From contig NZ_JAGEVF010000004.1 in assembly GCF_017581965.1 (NCBI RefSeq), positions 186,001 to 250,000 on the forward strand: a stretch of 64,000 bases of DNA, given 5' to 3'. Made by a program: the position numbers and the translations under genes. This DNA is from Winogradskyella pelagia. GTDB lineage: Bacteria; Bacteroidota; Bacteroidia; Flavobacteriales; Flavobacteriaceae. Below are positions 1 to 8,233 of this stretch, piece after piece. Within the stretch, counting starts at the first letter, position 1. The number at the start of each line of letters is the position of its first letter. The notes beneath the pieces are model-generated. The model ran no database searches. It was not told where the DNA came from and worked only from the letters and a program-made list of their open reading frames with translations.

Positions 1-1
1 G

Positions 2-112
2 GACGAAAAATATGGATCCTACTACAGCAATATCCTTGGTCTTATTGAGCACACCCACTACCATCTAGGACAAATAGTCGTTCTCAATAAAATGATTGAA
101 GCGTCTAAATGA
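2..112 (+). CDS. C-terminal end of a DinB-like protein (partial)
   Basis: Only the last 36 residues lie in the window; the gene begins upstream. The readable end contains LIEHTHYHLGQIVVLNKM, which resembles the C-terminal helix of DinB/DUF1572-type four-helix proteins, where a histidine in an H-x3-HxGQ pattern binds metal. The stop codon (110-112) lies inside the 3' end of the convergent trhA-like gene, so the two genes overlap tail to tail by 8 bases. Such proteins are often thiol-dependent metalloenzymes, but too little is present to say what this one does. Confidence 0.55.
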   Translation, partial: DEKYGSYYSNILGLIEHTHYHLGQIVVLNKMIEASK

Positions 113-731
113 CGTGATTAAAAATCATAAAAAAATGACTTATTGCTCCACCCAATACAAATAGATGCCAGATTACATGATTGTATGGAATCTTTTCAAC
201 GGCATAAAAAATGATGCCGACTGTATAGAATAGGCCTCCAGCAAATAACCACAATACGCCGTTCGACCCAATTGCGTTTGAAAGGTTAGAAAAATCAAAG
301 ACGATTAACCATCCCATTACAAGATATAGCAATGTAGAGAATACTTCATATTTCCCCGTAAAAAACAATTTTAAAACCACTCCAAACGCCGCAACACCCC
401 AAACCACCCAAAAGAGCGTCCAACCAAGACTATTAGTTAAAGAAATTAGCAATACTGGTGTGTATGTACCAGCTATAAGTAAATAAATACTAACATGATC
501 TACAATTCTAAAATAGTGCTTACGTCTTTCATCTCTTACCGAGTGATATAATGTAGAGGCTGTAAATAAAACAATTAAAGAAACCCCATAAACGATAACG
601 CTAAAAAGATGCCTCGGAACATCCAAATTAGAGTTAACAACTAATAATACGAGTGCAGCAATACCTAATCCCGCACCAATACCATGAGATATAGCATTAA
701 GCCGTTCTTCTGTTGTTGTTTGTCTACGCAC
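105..731 (-). CDS. trhA: TrhA / hemolysin III family (PAQR-type) membrane protein
   Basis: A 208-residue protein with about seven membrane segments, the usual size for the bacterial hemolysin III / YqfA / TrhA branch of the PAQR superfamily. Family marks visible are an N-terminal E-R-L-N-x2-SHG, a STLYHS motif after the second helix, DHVSIYLLIAGTYTP in the middle, and HVIWHLFVLGGAISHF near the end. Together these supply the conserved His/Asp/Ser set thought to form an intramembrane metal site. Family members affect membrane fluidity; a haemolytic role is a historical name only. The start is a GTG (729-731) whose G is also the last base of the upstream DUF4294 stop codon (TAGTG), implying translational coupling. 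Confidence 0.85.
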   Translation of the reverse strand: MRRQTTTEERLNAISHGIGAGLGIAALVLLVVNSNLDVPRHLFSVIVYGVSLIVLFTASTLYHSVRDERRKHYFRIVDHVSIYLLIAGTYTPVLLISLTNSLGWTLFWVVWGVAAFGVVLKLFFTGKYEVFSTLLYLVMGWLIVFDFSNLSNAIGSNGVLWLFAGGLFYTVGIIFYAVEKIPYNHVIWHLFVLGGAISHFFMIFNHVI

Positions 732-1414
732 TAACTTTTATTCTTATTTTTTGGTTTTGCCCATTTGTTAACACAGGCATAAAAATCAATATCGAAAGCA
801 GGATTTTGGCGCTCCAAGCGTTCGTTTTGAAAGGCACGTTGTAAGATGTCCTCAATCAAATAATCTTCCAAAACATTAATTGGACTAAATTCTCGTTTTA
901 ATGAGATATCAAACAAGCTTGCCGTATTATTGTACCAAAATGCGCGCCAACCACTGCGAAGCTCTTTAATAAGCGAGAACGTAGTTTTTCCTGTTTGCCT
1001 ATGGATAAGTTTTACTAAAATCTGCCCTTCGGTTTTTGTGAGTTTTTTTAATTCTGCAGAGAATTCTTCTTCAATGTATTTTTGAATGACCTTAGCATAT
1101 TTTTTTTTATCTCGCTTTCGTGTTAAGGTGGCAAGGCGCTCTTGCAGCGCCTCTAAGCGCTCGGCTGCTAGCTTAGCATAAGGATAAACCTTTAAGGTCT
1201 TACGTTTTAAAATCAAATACCGAATTCTGGCATCCCTATTATCAAAACTCAAGTCTGGCAGAAGAATAACTTCGTCTAAATCTATAGACCTGCGAGGAAT
1301 GGAGTCGCCTTCAATAATAATATATTCAACCTTTGTTGAATCTTGCTCAACAGGCAAAATCTGAGCCCAAGCCATTGGGCCTAAAACTATGATCAAATAA
1401 ACTAGTCGTTTCAT
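731..1414 (-). CDS. DUF4294-type secreted protein
   Basis: A 227-residue protein of unknown function, restricted as far as I know to Bacteroidota (DUF4294). I start it at the ATG at 1414 rather than the in-frame start 30 bases upstream. That ATG follows an AAAGAG stretch and gives a clean signal peptide, MKRLVYLIIVLGPMAWAQ, so the protein is probably exported to the periplasm. The body is rich in charged helices, with a stretch from about residue 60 to 130 (many K, R, E, L) and a conserved-looking VKLIHRQTGKTTF. It is followed at once by trhA with a one-base overlap, so the two form an operon. No catalytic motif is recognisable. Confidence 0.7.
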   Translation of the reverse strand: MKRLVYLIIVLGPMAWAQILPVEQDSTKVEYIIIEGDSIPRRSIDLDEVILLPDLSFDNRDARIRYLILKRKTLKVYPYAKLAAERLEALQERLATLTRKRDKKKYAKVIQKYIEEEFSAELKKLTKTEGQILVKLIHRQTGKTTFSLIKELRSGWRAFWYNNTASLFDISLKREFSPINVLEDYLIEDILQRAFQNERLERQNPAFDIDFYACVNKWAKPKNKNKS

Positions 1415-1465
1415 CTCTTTTACCTTGGACCAAAACCGTACCAATGCATAGATTAATACCTATTC

Positions 1466-1473
1466 CAAAATTA
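1466..1473 (-). promoter_or_regulatory. Candidate -7 box for the DUF4294-trhA operon
   Basis: The minus strand reads TAATTTTG, a match to the bacteroidotal -7 consensus TAnnTTTG, about 52 bases upstream of the DUF4294 ATG. No clear -33 TTTG partner is seen at the right distance, so this is a sequence match only. Confidence 0.3.
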
Positions 1474-1541
1474 AGAATTAATACCACCATTAAACCTTAT
1501 AATCCTATTAATATTATTATTTTTAGGAAAAAATTTACCAC

Positions 1542-2630
1542 ATGGCAAAAAAGCGTTTACTCACCAAAAAGTCTATAGACTTTTTAGAAAAATATTTAAA
1601 TAATGCCTCTCCAACAGGTTACGAATGGGATGGTCAAAAAATATGGATGGACTATCTTAAACCCTATGTAGATGAATTTGTAACAGACACCTATGGCAGC
1701 GCTGTTGCAGTTATTAATCCAAAGGCAAAGTACAAGGTGGTTATTGAAGGCCACGCTGATGAAATCTCTTGGTACGTCAATTACATTTCTGACAAAGGTC
1801 TTCTGTATGTGATTAGAAATGGTGGTAGCGATCACCAAATTGCACCTAGTAAAATAGTTAATATCCATACTAAAAAAGGTGTTGTGAAAGGCGTATTTGG
1901 CTGGCCAGCCATACATACTAGGAACAGAGCAAAAGAAGAACCACCAAAACCAGATAATATTTGCATTGATATTGGCGCCAAAGACAAAGCAGAGGTTGAG
2001 AAAATGGGTGTGCATGTTGGCTGTGTTATCACGTATCCAGATGAGTTCCACATCCTAAATGGCGATAAGTTTGTTTGCCGTGCATTAGACAATAGAATGG
2101 GTGGATTTATGATAGCGGAAGTAGCACGTTTACTTCACGAAAACAAGCAAAAATTACCCTTTGGTCTTTATGTTACAAATTCTGTACAGGAAGAAATTGG
2201 CCTCAGAGGTGCGGAGATGATTACCCAAACTATAAAACCAAATGTGGCTATTGTTACCGACGTAACTCACGATACAACCACACCAATGATAGACCAGAAA
2301 AAACAAGGATATGCAGAAATTGGTAAGGGTCCTGTTGTAGCTTACGCTCCTGCCGTACAACAAAAACTAAGAGATCTGATAACCGATACTGCTGAAGATA
2401 AGAAAATTCCATTCCAACGTGCCGCTTTGTCAAGAGCCACAGGGACCGACACTGATGCCTTTGCCTATAGTAATGGTGGTGTAGCATCTGCTTTGATTTC
2501 TTTACCATTGCGCTATATGCATACTACCGTTGAGATGGTGCATAGAGATGATGTAGAAAATGTAATTAGGTTAATTTATGAGTCCTTGCTTAAAATAAAG
2601 GATGGAGATACCTTTAGCTATTTCGAATAA
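1542..2630 (+). CDS. M42 family metallopeptidase (glutamyl aminopeptidase-like)
   Basis: A 362-residue cytosolic aminopeptidase of the M42 family (tetrahedral TET-type peptidases, di-metal). Family marks in order: EGHADEIS near residue 69 (metal His and Asp), ALDNRMGG near 179 (bridging Asp), EEIGLRGA near 217 (catalytic Glu-Glu), VTDVTHD near 239, and YMHTTVEMVH near 325 (last metal His). No signal peptide is present. The likely role is removal of N-terminal residues from short peptides in the cytosol. The gene stands alone after a divergent promoter region and is followed directly by a strong hairpin terminator. Start: ATG after an A-rich leader. Confidence 0.9.
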   Translation: MAKKRLLTKKSIDFLEKYLNNASPTGYEWDGQKIWMDYLKPYVDEFVTDTYGSAVAVINPKAKYKVVIEGHADEISWYVNYISDKGLLYVIRNGGSDHQIAPSKIVNIHTKKGVVKGVFGWPAIHTRNRAKEEPPKPDNICIDIGAKDKAEVEKMGVHVGCVITYPDEFHILNGDKFVCRALDNRMGGFMIAEVARLLHENKQKLPFGLYVTNSVQEEIGLRGAEMITQTIKPNVAIVTDVTHDTTTPMIDQKKQGYAEIGKGPVVAYAPAVQQKLRDLITDTAEDKKIPFQRAALSRATGTDTDAFAYSNGGVASALISLPLRYMHTTVEMVHRDDVENVIRLIYESLLKIKDGDTFSYFE

Positions 2631-2633
2631 CTA

Positions 2634-2660
2634 ATTCCCACGAAAGTGGGAATCTTTTTT
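2634..2660 (+). terminator. Rho-independent terminator after the M42 gene, abutting the Nudix start
   Basis: A perfect 8-bp stem, ATTCCCAC / GTGGGAAT, closed by a GAAA tetraloop and followed by CTTTTTT. The T-run ends two bases before the ATG of the Nudix gene at 2663, so the hairpin occupies that gene's whole leader. Confidence 0.85.
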
Positions 2661-2662
2661 AC

Positions 2663-3220
2663 ATGGACGAACTCATAGATATTGTTACCAAAACCGGAGA
2701 ACCCACTGGTAAAGTAGCCTTAAAATCTGATGCCCATAAAAATGGATGGTATCACAATACTATACATGTCTGGTTTTATACCAAAAGTGGTAAAGTACTT
2801 TTACAACAGAGGTCTCGCAAAAAAATAATCTATCCTCTACTCTGGGACGTGTCCGTAGCAGGACATATTGATGCTGGCGAAAGTTTTATAGATGCCGCTG
2901 TGAGAGAAACTCAAGAGGAAATAGGCTTAGCCATAGGTAAAAAAGACCTTATTAAAATTGGTGTAAAACTTCACAAATCAAACTATAACAACGGCAAAAT
3001 TAAGGATTTCGAATTTCACCAAATATTTATCGCTCAACTCAGAATAAGGCTAGAGGACTTGGTACCTCAAGAAGATGAAGTTGAAGCACTAAAATTAGTA
3101 AGCTTTAAGGAATTCTTTAATCTTTTGGAAGGTAGCCAAAATAACAATCACTTTATTGCCAGCAATCGAAACTATTATAGGTTTGTTATTGACAGCATCA
3201 AAGCACATCTGCACCTATGA
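2663..3220 (+). CDS. Nudix hydrolase (Idi/YfcD-like)
   Basis: A 185-residue Nudix protein. The Nudix box runs from G67 to L89: GHIDAGE, seven residues, then RETQEEIGL, with all catalytic glutamates present. The N-terminal pattern (I-D-I-V, then AHKNGWYHNTIHVW) is that of the subgroup that includes isopentenyl diphosphate isomerase and YfcD-like hydrolases. Idi activity is not certain because the Cys of true Idi is not seen at its usual place (the segment here reads WDVSVAGHI). The ATG lies two bases after a terminator T-run. The 3' end overlaps the PrsW-like gene by four bases (ATGA), so the pair is translationally coupled. Confidence 0.85.
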   Translation: MDELIDIVTKTGEPTGKVALKSDAHKNGWYHNTIHVWFYTKSGKVLLQQRSRKKIIYPLLWDVSVAGHIDAGESFIDAAVRETQEEIGLAIGKKDLIKIGVKLHKSNYNNGKIKDFEFHQIFIAQLRIRLEDLVPQEDEVEALKLVSFKEFFNLLEGSQNNNHFIASNRNYYRFVIDSIKAHLHL

Positions 3221-3894
3221 ATATAATTCTAAGTGCTGTAGCACCTATATTGGTTATTATTATATTCATCTATCTACAAGATAAATATGATAAAGAACCT
3301 CTAGGTCTTCTGCTTTTGAGTTTTGTATTTGGTGCCATTGTAAGCGTAATTATTGTAACCCTTATTTATTTAGTTACAGATGAGCTCATTCCTATCACAG
3401 ACAAATACAGTATTTGGCAACAATTTATAAAGGCATTTGTAATTGTTGGGTTCTCTGAAGAGTTCAGTAAATACATTGTGGTAAGATATTTTGCTCAACC
3501 AAGAAAAGCGTTTAACGAGCCCTACGACGGCATTATTTATGCCGTTATGGTGTCTATGGGATTTGCCTGTACAGAAAACGTACTATATGTTATAGGTGGC
3601 GGTTACGATGTTGCACTCATAAGGGCATTTACAGCGGTGCCAGCACACGCCACATTTGGTATTTTAATGGGTTATTTTATGGGTAAAGCGAAGTTTTCCA
3701 ACAACCGTTTTTGGTTGAATATTACGGGTTTGCTCCTAGCAGTCCTTTTTCATGGAACTTATGATTTCTTTTTATTTATTGGATTTATTCCAGGTATATC
3801 TATCGGTGCCATTATCTCTTTAATGATTGGTGTTTTTCTTTCTAGAAAAGCCATTATTAATCATCAAAGGGATTCTAAGTTTAAATCTATGTAA
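3217..3894 (+). CDS. PrsW-type intramembrane metalloprotease
   Basis: A 225-residue protein with about seven to eight membrane helices. The PrsW/CPBP-like motifs are present: EEFSKY (E81, E82), a polar ACTEN segment (E120), HATFG (H144) and HGTYDF (H179). In Bacillus PrsW these residues form the intramembrane active site that cleaves an anti-sigma factor. The substrate here is unknown; no sigma/anti-sigma pair is adjacent. The gene starts in a four-base overlap with the Nudix gene. It ends 82 bases before the carboxylase operon, with no obvious terminator between. Confidence 0.85.
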   Translation: MNIILSAVAPILVIIIFIYLQDKYDKEPLGLLLLSFVFGAIVSVIIVTLIYLVTDELIPITDKYSIWQQFIKAFVIVGFSEEFSKYIVVRYFAQPRKAFNEPYDGIIYAVMVSMGFACTENVLYVIGGGYDVALIRAFTAVPAHATFGILMGYFMGKAKFSNNRFWLNITGLLLAVLFHGTYDFFLFIGFIPGISIGAIISLMIGVFLSRKAIINHQRDSKFKSM

Positions 3895-3976
3895 AGTTTT
3901 TCTGAAACATGATTAATTTCATATTTTAGGGAAAGGCTTATCTCTAATTTAGCCCAAGTTTAATAATTCGAAGTAC

Positions 3977-4453
3977 ATGTATAAAACAAAAGTAAATGCT
4001 TCTCACAATTTTGATATTAGTGAAGAAGATGCAAAACAACTTGATGTGGTGTCTACCTCAAAAAACACCTATCACATTCTTCAGAATAATCAATCCATAA
4101 AGGCAAAAGTGCTGCGTTCAGATTTTAACGAAAAGACATACAGTGTTATGGTTAATAATAACACCTATGAAGTATCTATACAGGACACTCTAGATCAACA
4201 GATTGCTAGTTTGGGATTTGCATTAGGCGCTTCTAAAAAAATAAATGACATTAAGGCTCCAATGCCTGGACTTATCTTAGAAATCAACGTAAATGAAGGT
4301 CAAGAGGTTAAAGAGGATGACCCATTATTGATTCTTGAAGCCATGAAAATGGAAAACGTTCTCAATTCACCAAGAGACGGCGTCATTAAATCCTTAAAGG
4401 TAAAACAAGGTGAGGCTGTTGATAAAAATGCTCTTTTAATAGAATTCGAATAA
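3977..4453 (+). CDS. Biotin carboxyl carrier subunit of an acyl-CoA carboxylase
   Basis: A 158-residue BCCP. The C-terminal half (about 90-158) is a biotinyl/lipoyl fold with the biotinylation site EAMKME, the modified lysine being K124. The N-terminal half (1-85) is a small beta-rich linker domain, as in the carrier subunits of propionyl-CoA carboxylase and oxaloacetate decarboxylase type enzymes; the Pro/Ala-rich linker of classical AccB is absent. It is the first gene of a three-gene operon with the biotin carboxylase (one-base gap) and the carboxyltransferase, and carries CO2 between the two. Confidence 0.9.
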   Translation: MYKTKVNASHNFDISEEDAKQLDVVSTSKNTYHILQNNQSIKAKVLRSDFNEKTYSVMVNNNTYEVSIQDTLDQQIASLGFALGASKKINDIKAPMPGLILEINVNEGQEVKEDDPLLILEAMKMENVLNSPRDGVIKSLKVKQGEAVDKNALLIEFE

Positions 4454-4454
4454 G

Positions 4455-5894
4455 ATGAAAAAAATATTAGTCGCCAACAGAGGCGAAATCGCTATACGCG
4501 TTATGCGTACTGCTAAAAAGATGGGAATAAAAACCGTAGCTGTATTTTCTGAAGCGGATAGAAATGCACCTCATGTAAAATACGCAGATGAAGCCGTTTG
4601 TATAGGCCCAGCTCCTTCCAATGAATCTTACCTAAGAGGTGACAAGATCATTGAAATCTCGAAGGCATTAAACGTGGAAGGCATCCATCCCGGATACGGA
4701 TTCTTAAGTGAAAATGCTGATTTTGCGGAGCTTTGCGAAAAAAACGATATCATTTTTATAGGACCAAGATCAAAGGCCATAAAAATGATGGGTGATAAAC
4801 TCGCTGCCAAAGATGCGGTTAAGGACTATGACATCCCAATGGTTCCAGGTGTAGATCACGCCGTTACTGACCCAAAAGAAGCTGTTGAAATCGCTAAACA
4901 AATAGGACTTCCCATTTTAATAAAAGCGGCTGCGGGTGGCGGTGGAAAAGGAATGCGCGTTGTAGAAAATGAAAAGGACATCGAAAGTCAAATGAAACGC
5001 GCTATAAGCGAAGCAACCTCTGCTTTTGGAGATGGCTCTGTCTTTGTAGAAAAATATGTGAGCTCACCAAGACATATAGAAATTCAGGTTATGGCAGATA
5101 GCCATGGTAATATATTACATTTCTTTGAGCGCGAATGTTCTGTTCAACGCCGACATCAAAAAGTAGTAGAAGAAGCACCTTCAGCAATTCTAACTCCAGA
5201 ACTGAGAGAAAGAATGGGACAAGCCGCAATAAACGTTGCACGATCCTGTGATTATTTAGGTGCTGGTACGGTTGAGTTCTTAATGGATGCCGATCATAAT
5301 TTTTATTTTCTAGAAATGAATACCAGACTACAGGTAGAACACCCTGTTTCTGAGTGGATTTCTGGAGTAGACTTAGTAGAATTACAAATTAACGTAGCCA
5401 GAGGCGAAGAACTTCAAATAAAACAACAGGATTTAAAAATAAATGGGCATGCCATAGAACTTAGGGTTTACGCAGAAGACCCAATGAACGACTTTTTACC
5501 AAGCGTGGGAAAATTGGAAGTTTACAAACTCCCTGTTGGTGAAAATATAAGAGTTGATAATGGTTTTGAAGAGGGAATGGATATTCCTATTTATTACGAC
5601 CCTATGCTGTCTAAGTTAATTACCTATGGCAAAACTAGAAATGAAGCTATACAACTTATGATTAAGGCTATTGACAATTATCATGTAAAAGGGGTTGAGA
5701 CCACTTTACCATTTGGCCGTTTCGTTTGTGAACATGAAGCCTTTACAAGTGGAAACTTCGATACCCACTTTGTAAAAAACTACTACTCACCAGCCCTGTT
5801 AGAAGAACAACATGCTAAAGAAGCTGAAATTGCGGCCAAGATAGCTCTCAAAGAATATCTAATGGATAAAACACTATTAAGACTACCTAATTAA
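4455..5894 (+). CDS. accC: Biotin carboxylase subunit of an acyl-CoA carboxylase
   Basis: A 479-residue ATP-grasp enzyme that carboxylates the biotin of the preceding BCCP using ATP and bicarbonate. Marks: KKILVANRGEIAIRV at the N-terminus, the glycine-rich AAAGGGGKGMR loop near 156-166, ERECSVQRRHQK near 225, and EMNTRLQVEHPVSE near 288 with the catalytic Arg and Glu. It is about 30 residues longer than E. coli AccC, owing to a C-terminal helical tail that is common in propionyl-CoA carboxylase-type alpha subunits. Its position between BCCP and the beta subunit points to an acyl-CoA (probably propionyl-CoA) carboxylase rather than the housekeeping acetyl-CoA enzyme. The symbol names the family. 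Confidence 0.9.
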   Translation: MKKILVANRGEIAIRVMRTAKKMGIKTVAVFSEADRNAPHVKYADEAVCIGPAPSNESYLRGDKIIEISKALNVEGIHPGYGFLSENADFAELCEKNDIIFIGPRSKAIKMMGDKLAAKDAVKDYDIPMVPGVDHAVTDPKEAVEIAKQIGLPILIKAAAGGGGKGMRVVENEKDIESQMKRAISEATSAFGDGSVFVEKYVSSPRHIEIQVMADSHGNILHFFERECSVQRRHQKVVEEAPSAILTPELRERMGQAAINVARSCDYLGAGTVEFLMDADHNFYFLEMNTRLQVEHPVSEWISGVDLVELQINVARGEELQIKQQDLKINGHAIELRVYAEDPMNDFLPSVGKLEVYKLPVGENIRVDNGFEEGMDIPIYYDPMLSKLITYGKTRNEAIQLMIKAIDNYHVKGVETTLPFGRFVCEHEAFTSGNFDTHFVKNYYSPALLEEQHAKEAEIAAKIALKEYLMDKTLLRLPN

Positions 5895-5900
5895 GATACT

Positions 5901-7442
5901 ATGGATTCAAAAATAAAAACTCTTAACGAAAAGCTTGATTTAGCCAAATTAGGAGGTGGTCAAGAACGTATTGACAAGCAACATCAAAAAAAGAAATTAA
6001 CCGCTAGAGAACGTGTCCTATATCTACTCGACGAAGGTTCATTTGAAGAAATTGGTGCCTTGGTAACACATCGTACCAAAGAATTTGGTATGGATAAACA
6101 AAAATTTTATGGCGATGGTGTTGTTACTGGTTATGGCACAGTAGAAGGAAGATTAGTCTACGTGTTCGCTCAAGACTTTACCGTTTTTGGTGGTTCGCTC
6201 TCTGAAACGCATGCCGAGAAGATTTGCAAGATTATGGATATGGCAGTGAATGTAGGTGCTCCTGTTATTGGATTAAATGATTCTGGTGGAGCACGTATCC
6301 AAGAAGGGGTTAAATCACTTGGTGGTTATGCCGATATTTTTTATCGAAATGTGCAAGCCTCTGGTGTAATTCCTCAAATTTCAGCTATAATGGGTCCTTG
6401 TGCTGGTGGTGCTGTCTACTCCCCTGCAATGACAGATTTTACCATAATGGTTCAAGATACCAGTTATATGTTTGTTACCGGACCTAACGTGGTTAAAACG
6501 GTTACTAATGAAGAGGTTACAAGCGAAGAACTTGGTGGTGCTAGTGTACATTCTACAAAGTCTGGTGTAGCTCATAAAACCTCATCTAATGATATTGAGT
6601 GCCTAGAAGATGTAAAGACATTACTAAGCTACCTCCCACAAAGCAATAGAGAAAAACCACATGATTTAGAATTTGAGCTTAAGGACGAGGTACGTGATAG
6701 TTTATCTACTATTGTTCCAGATAATCCCAATAAACCATATGATATGCATGATGTTATTAACGGCATCATTGATGAGGACTCCTTCTACGAAATCCACAAG
6801 GACTACGCAGAGAATATCATCGTTGGTTTTGCACGATTAGGCGGAAAATCAATTGGTATCATTGCCAACCAACCTATGTTTTTGGCTGGTGTTCTTGGGG
6901 TTAAAAGCTCTAAAAAAGCGGCTAGATTCGTGAGGTTCTGTGATGCATTCAACATTCCTATGTTGGTATTAGAGGATGTTCCAGGATTCCTTCCCGGTAC
7001 AGACCAAGAGTGGAATGGAATTATTGTTCATGGTGCTAAATTATTATATGCTTTTAGTGAAGCAACGGTACCAAGAGTTACCGTAATTACAAGAAAAGCT
7101 TACGGTGGTGCCTATGACGTTATGAACTCTAAGCATATTGGTGCCGACATGAATTTTGCATGGCCATCTGCTGAAATTGCCGTTATGGGCGCTAAGGGTG
7201 CGGCCGAAATCATATTTAGACGTGAAATTGCATCCGCAGAGGACAAGGAAGCTAAATGGAAAGAAAAAGAAGCTGAATATGCCGAATTATTCGCAAATCC
7301 TTATAGCGCCGCTGAACGCGGTTTTATTGATGAAGTGATTTTGCCAAAAAACACACGACGTAAATTGATAAAAGCTTTTAGCATGTTACAGGATAAGCAA
7401 GTTAATAGACCTAAACGAAAACATGGCAATATACCATTATAG
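5901..7442 (+). CDS. Acyl-CoA carboxylase beta subunit (propionyl-CoA carboxylase / MmdA type)
   Basis: A 513-residue carboxyltransferase of the PccB/MmdA family. The N domain (about 20-250) has [20 protein letters not shown] and the acyl-CoA oxyanion hole region [12 protein letters not shown] and [12 protein letters not shown]. The C domain (about 270-505) has FLPGTDQEW and [14 protein letters not shown]. It transfers the carboxyl group from biotin to an acyl-CoA, most likely propionyl-CoA, giving methylmalonyl-CoA. It lies six bases after the biotin carboxylase stop and is the last gene of the operon. Its 3' end overlaps that of the convergent SRAP gene by six bases. Substrate preference cannot be settled by eye. 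Confidence 0.9.
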   Translation: MDSKIKTLNEKLDLAKLGGGQERIDKQHQKKKLTARERVLYLLDEGSFEEIGALVTHRTKEFGMDKQKFYGDGVVTGYGTVEGRLVYVFAQDFTVFGGSLSETHAEKICKIMDMAVNVGAPVIGLNDSGGARIQEGVKSLGGYADIFYRNVQASGVIPQISAIMGPCAGGAVYSPAMTDFTIMVQDTSYMFVTGPNVVKTVTNEEVTSEELGGASVHSTKSGVAHKTSSNDIECLEDVKTLLSYLPQSNREKPHDLEFELKDEVRDSLSTIVPDNPNKPYDMHDVINGIIDEDSFYEIHKDYAENIIVGFARLGGKSIGIIANQPMFLAGVLGVKSSKKAARFVRFCDAFNIPMLVLEDVPGFLPGTDQEWNGIIVHGAKLLYAFSEATVPRVTVITRKAYGGAYDVMNSKHIGADMNFAWPSAEIAVMGAKGAAEIIFRREIASAEDKEAKWKEKEAEYAELFANPYSAAERGFIDEVILPKNTRRKLIKAFSMLQDKQVNRPKRKHGNIPL

Positions 7443-8177
7443 ATAGGTATAGTCCAATTCGGAATATGTCTTTGGCTCCGCAATAGTATCGTGGTTACTA
7501 TCTACTTGAGGTCTATATAAGTCTTTACTTATGGTATAGGCCTCAAGTTGTTTATCATTAAATTCCCTACCAATAATTTCTAAAACATCATTTTGTTTCA
7601 AGCTGTCATCTAACCAAAGTTTCTCGTCTTTTTCTGATATAAGGACAGGTTGACGCTTTTTTATATTGTGAATACGCTCAAAAAATGGCGAGGCTTCTCT
7701 GGTTAGTATAGTAAAGGTAATATACTTTCCTATCACAGTGTATATTCCCGCCAACGAAAAAATAGAATCGTCATCTCTGTGAATGAAAACAGGATATTTT
7801 TTCTTGTCTACGGTATGGGGTTCATAAAATCCATTAACTGGAATAATACAACGCTTTGTTAGTGCTGAATGTTTGTAAATAAAATGTTGAAAGAGCTTTT
7901 CACTTTGTGCATTTAAACCCGAACCATACCGAATACTTTCTTTATAATAAGCTTTAATCTCCTCTGGTTGTTTATTAGAAGGAACTATGCCCCAAATTCC
8001 CGGTGCTATTACTTCTGGCTTTTGTTGGGGAATCACCAGCATATTGGGGTGGGAAAATCCATTAAGATGATAGGCTGGCTGATCAAATAAAGGGCCATAA
8101 GATGGATTACTCAAAGTTACATTGTAACGTAACTCCAAATCCTTTATAGTTCTTATTTGTCGGGTTTGATAACACAT
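7437..8177 (-). CDS. SOS response-associated peptidase (SRAP; HMCES/YedK family)
   Basis: A 246-residue SRAP protein. The catalytic cysteine C2 is exposed once Met1 is removed. N89 ([10 protein letters not shown]), E119 (NGFYEP) and H170 ([13 protein letters not shown]) fill the other conserved active-site places. In YedK and HMCES these residues form a thiazolidine crosslink with abasic sites in single-stranded DNA, protecting them from cleavage. The canonical FYEW is FYEP here. The gene is alone on the minus strand, 56 bases downstream of an ABC transporter gene and tail to tail with the carboxylase operon. No LexA-like operator was identified. Confidence 0.88.
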   Translation of the reverse strand: MCYQTRQIRTIKDLELRYNVTLSNPSYGPLFDQPAYHLNGFSHPNMLVIPQQKPEVIAPGIWGIVPSNKQPEEIKAYYKESIRYGSGLNAQSEKLFQHFIYKHSALTKRCIIPVNGFYEPHTVDKKKYPVFIHRDDDSIFSLAGIYTVIGKYITFTILTREASPFFERIHNIKKRQPVLISEKDEKLWLDDSLKQNDVLEIIGREFNDKQLEAYTISKDLYRPQVDSNHDTIAEPKTYSELDYTYL

Positions 8178-8233
8178 AGAACAACGATGGCATTATAAAA
8201 CTATAAATTTTTTGAGACAACATTCCCCTAAGT

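Noticed and set aside
1596..2051. Long minus-strand reading frame inside the M42 peptidase gene
   Set aside because: The plus-strand gene has all M42 motifs over its full length; the antisense frame has no recognisable protein features.
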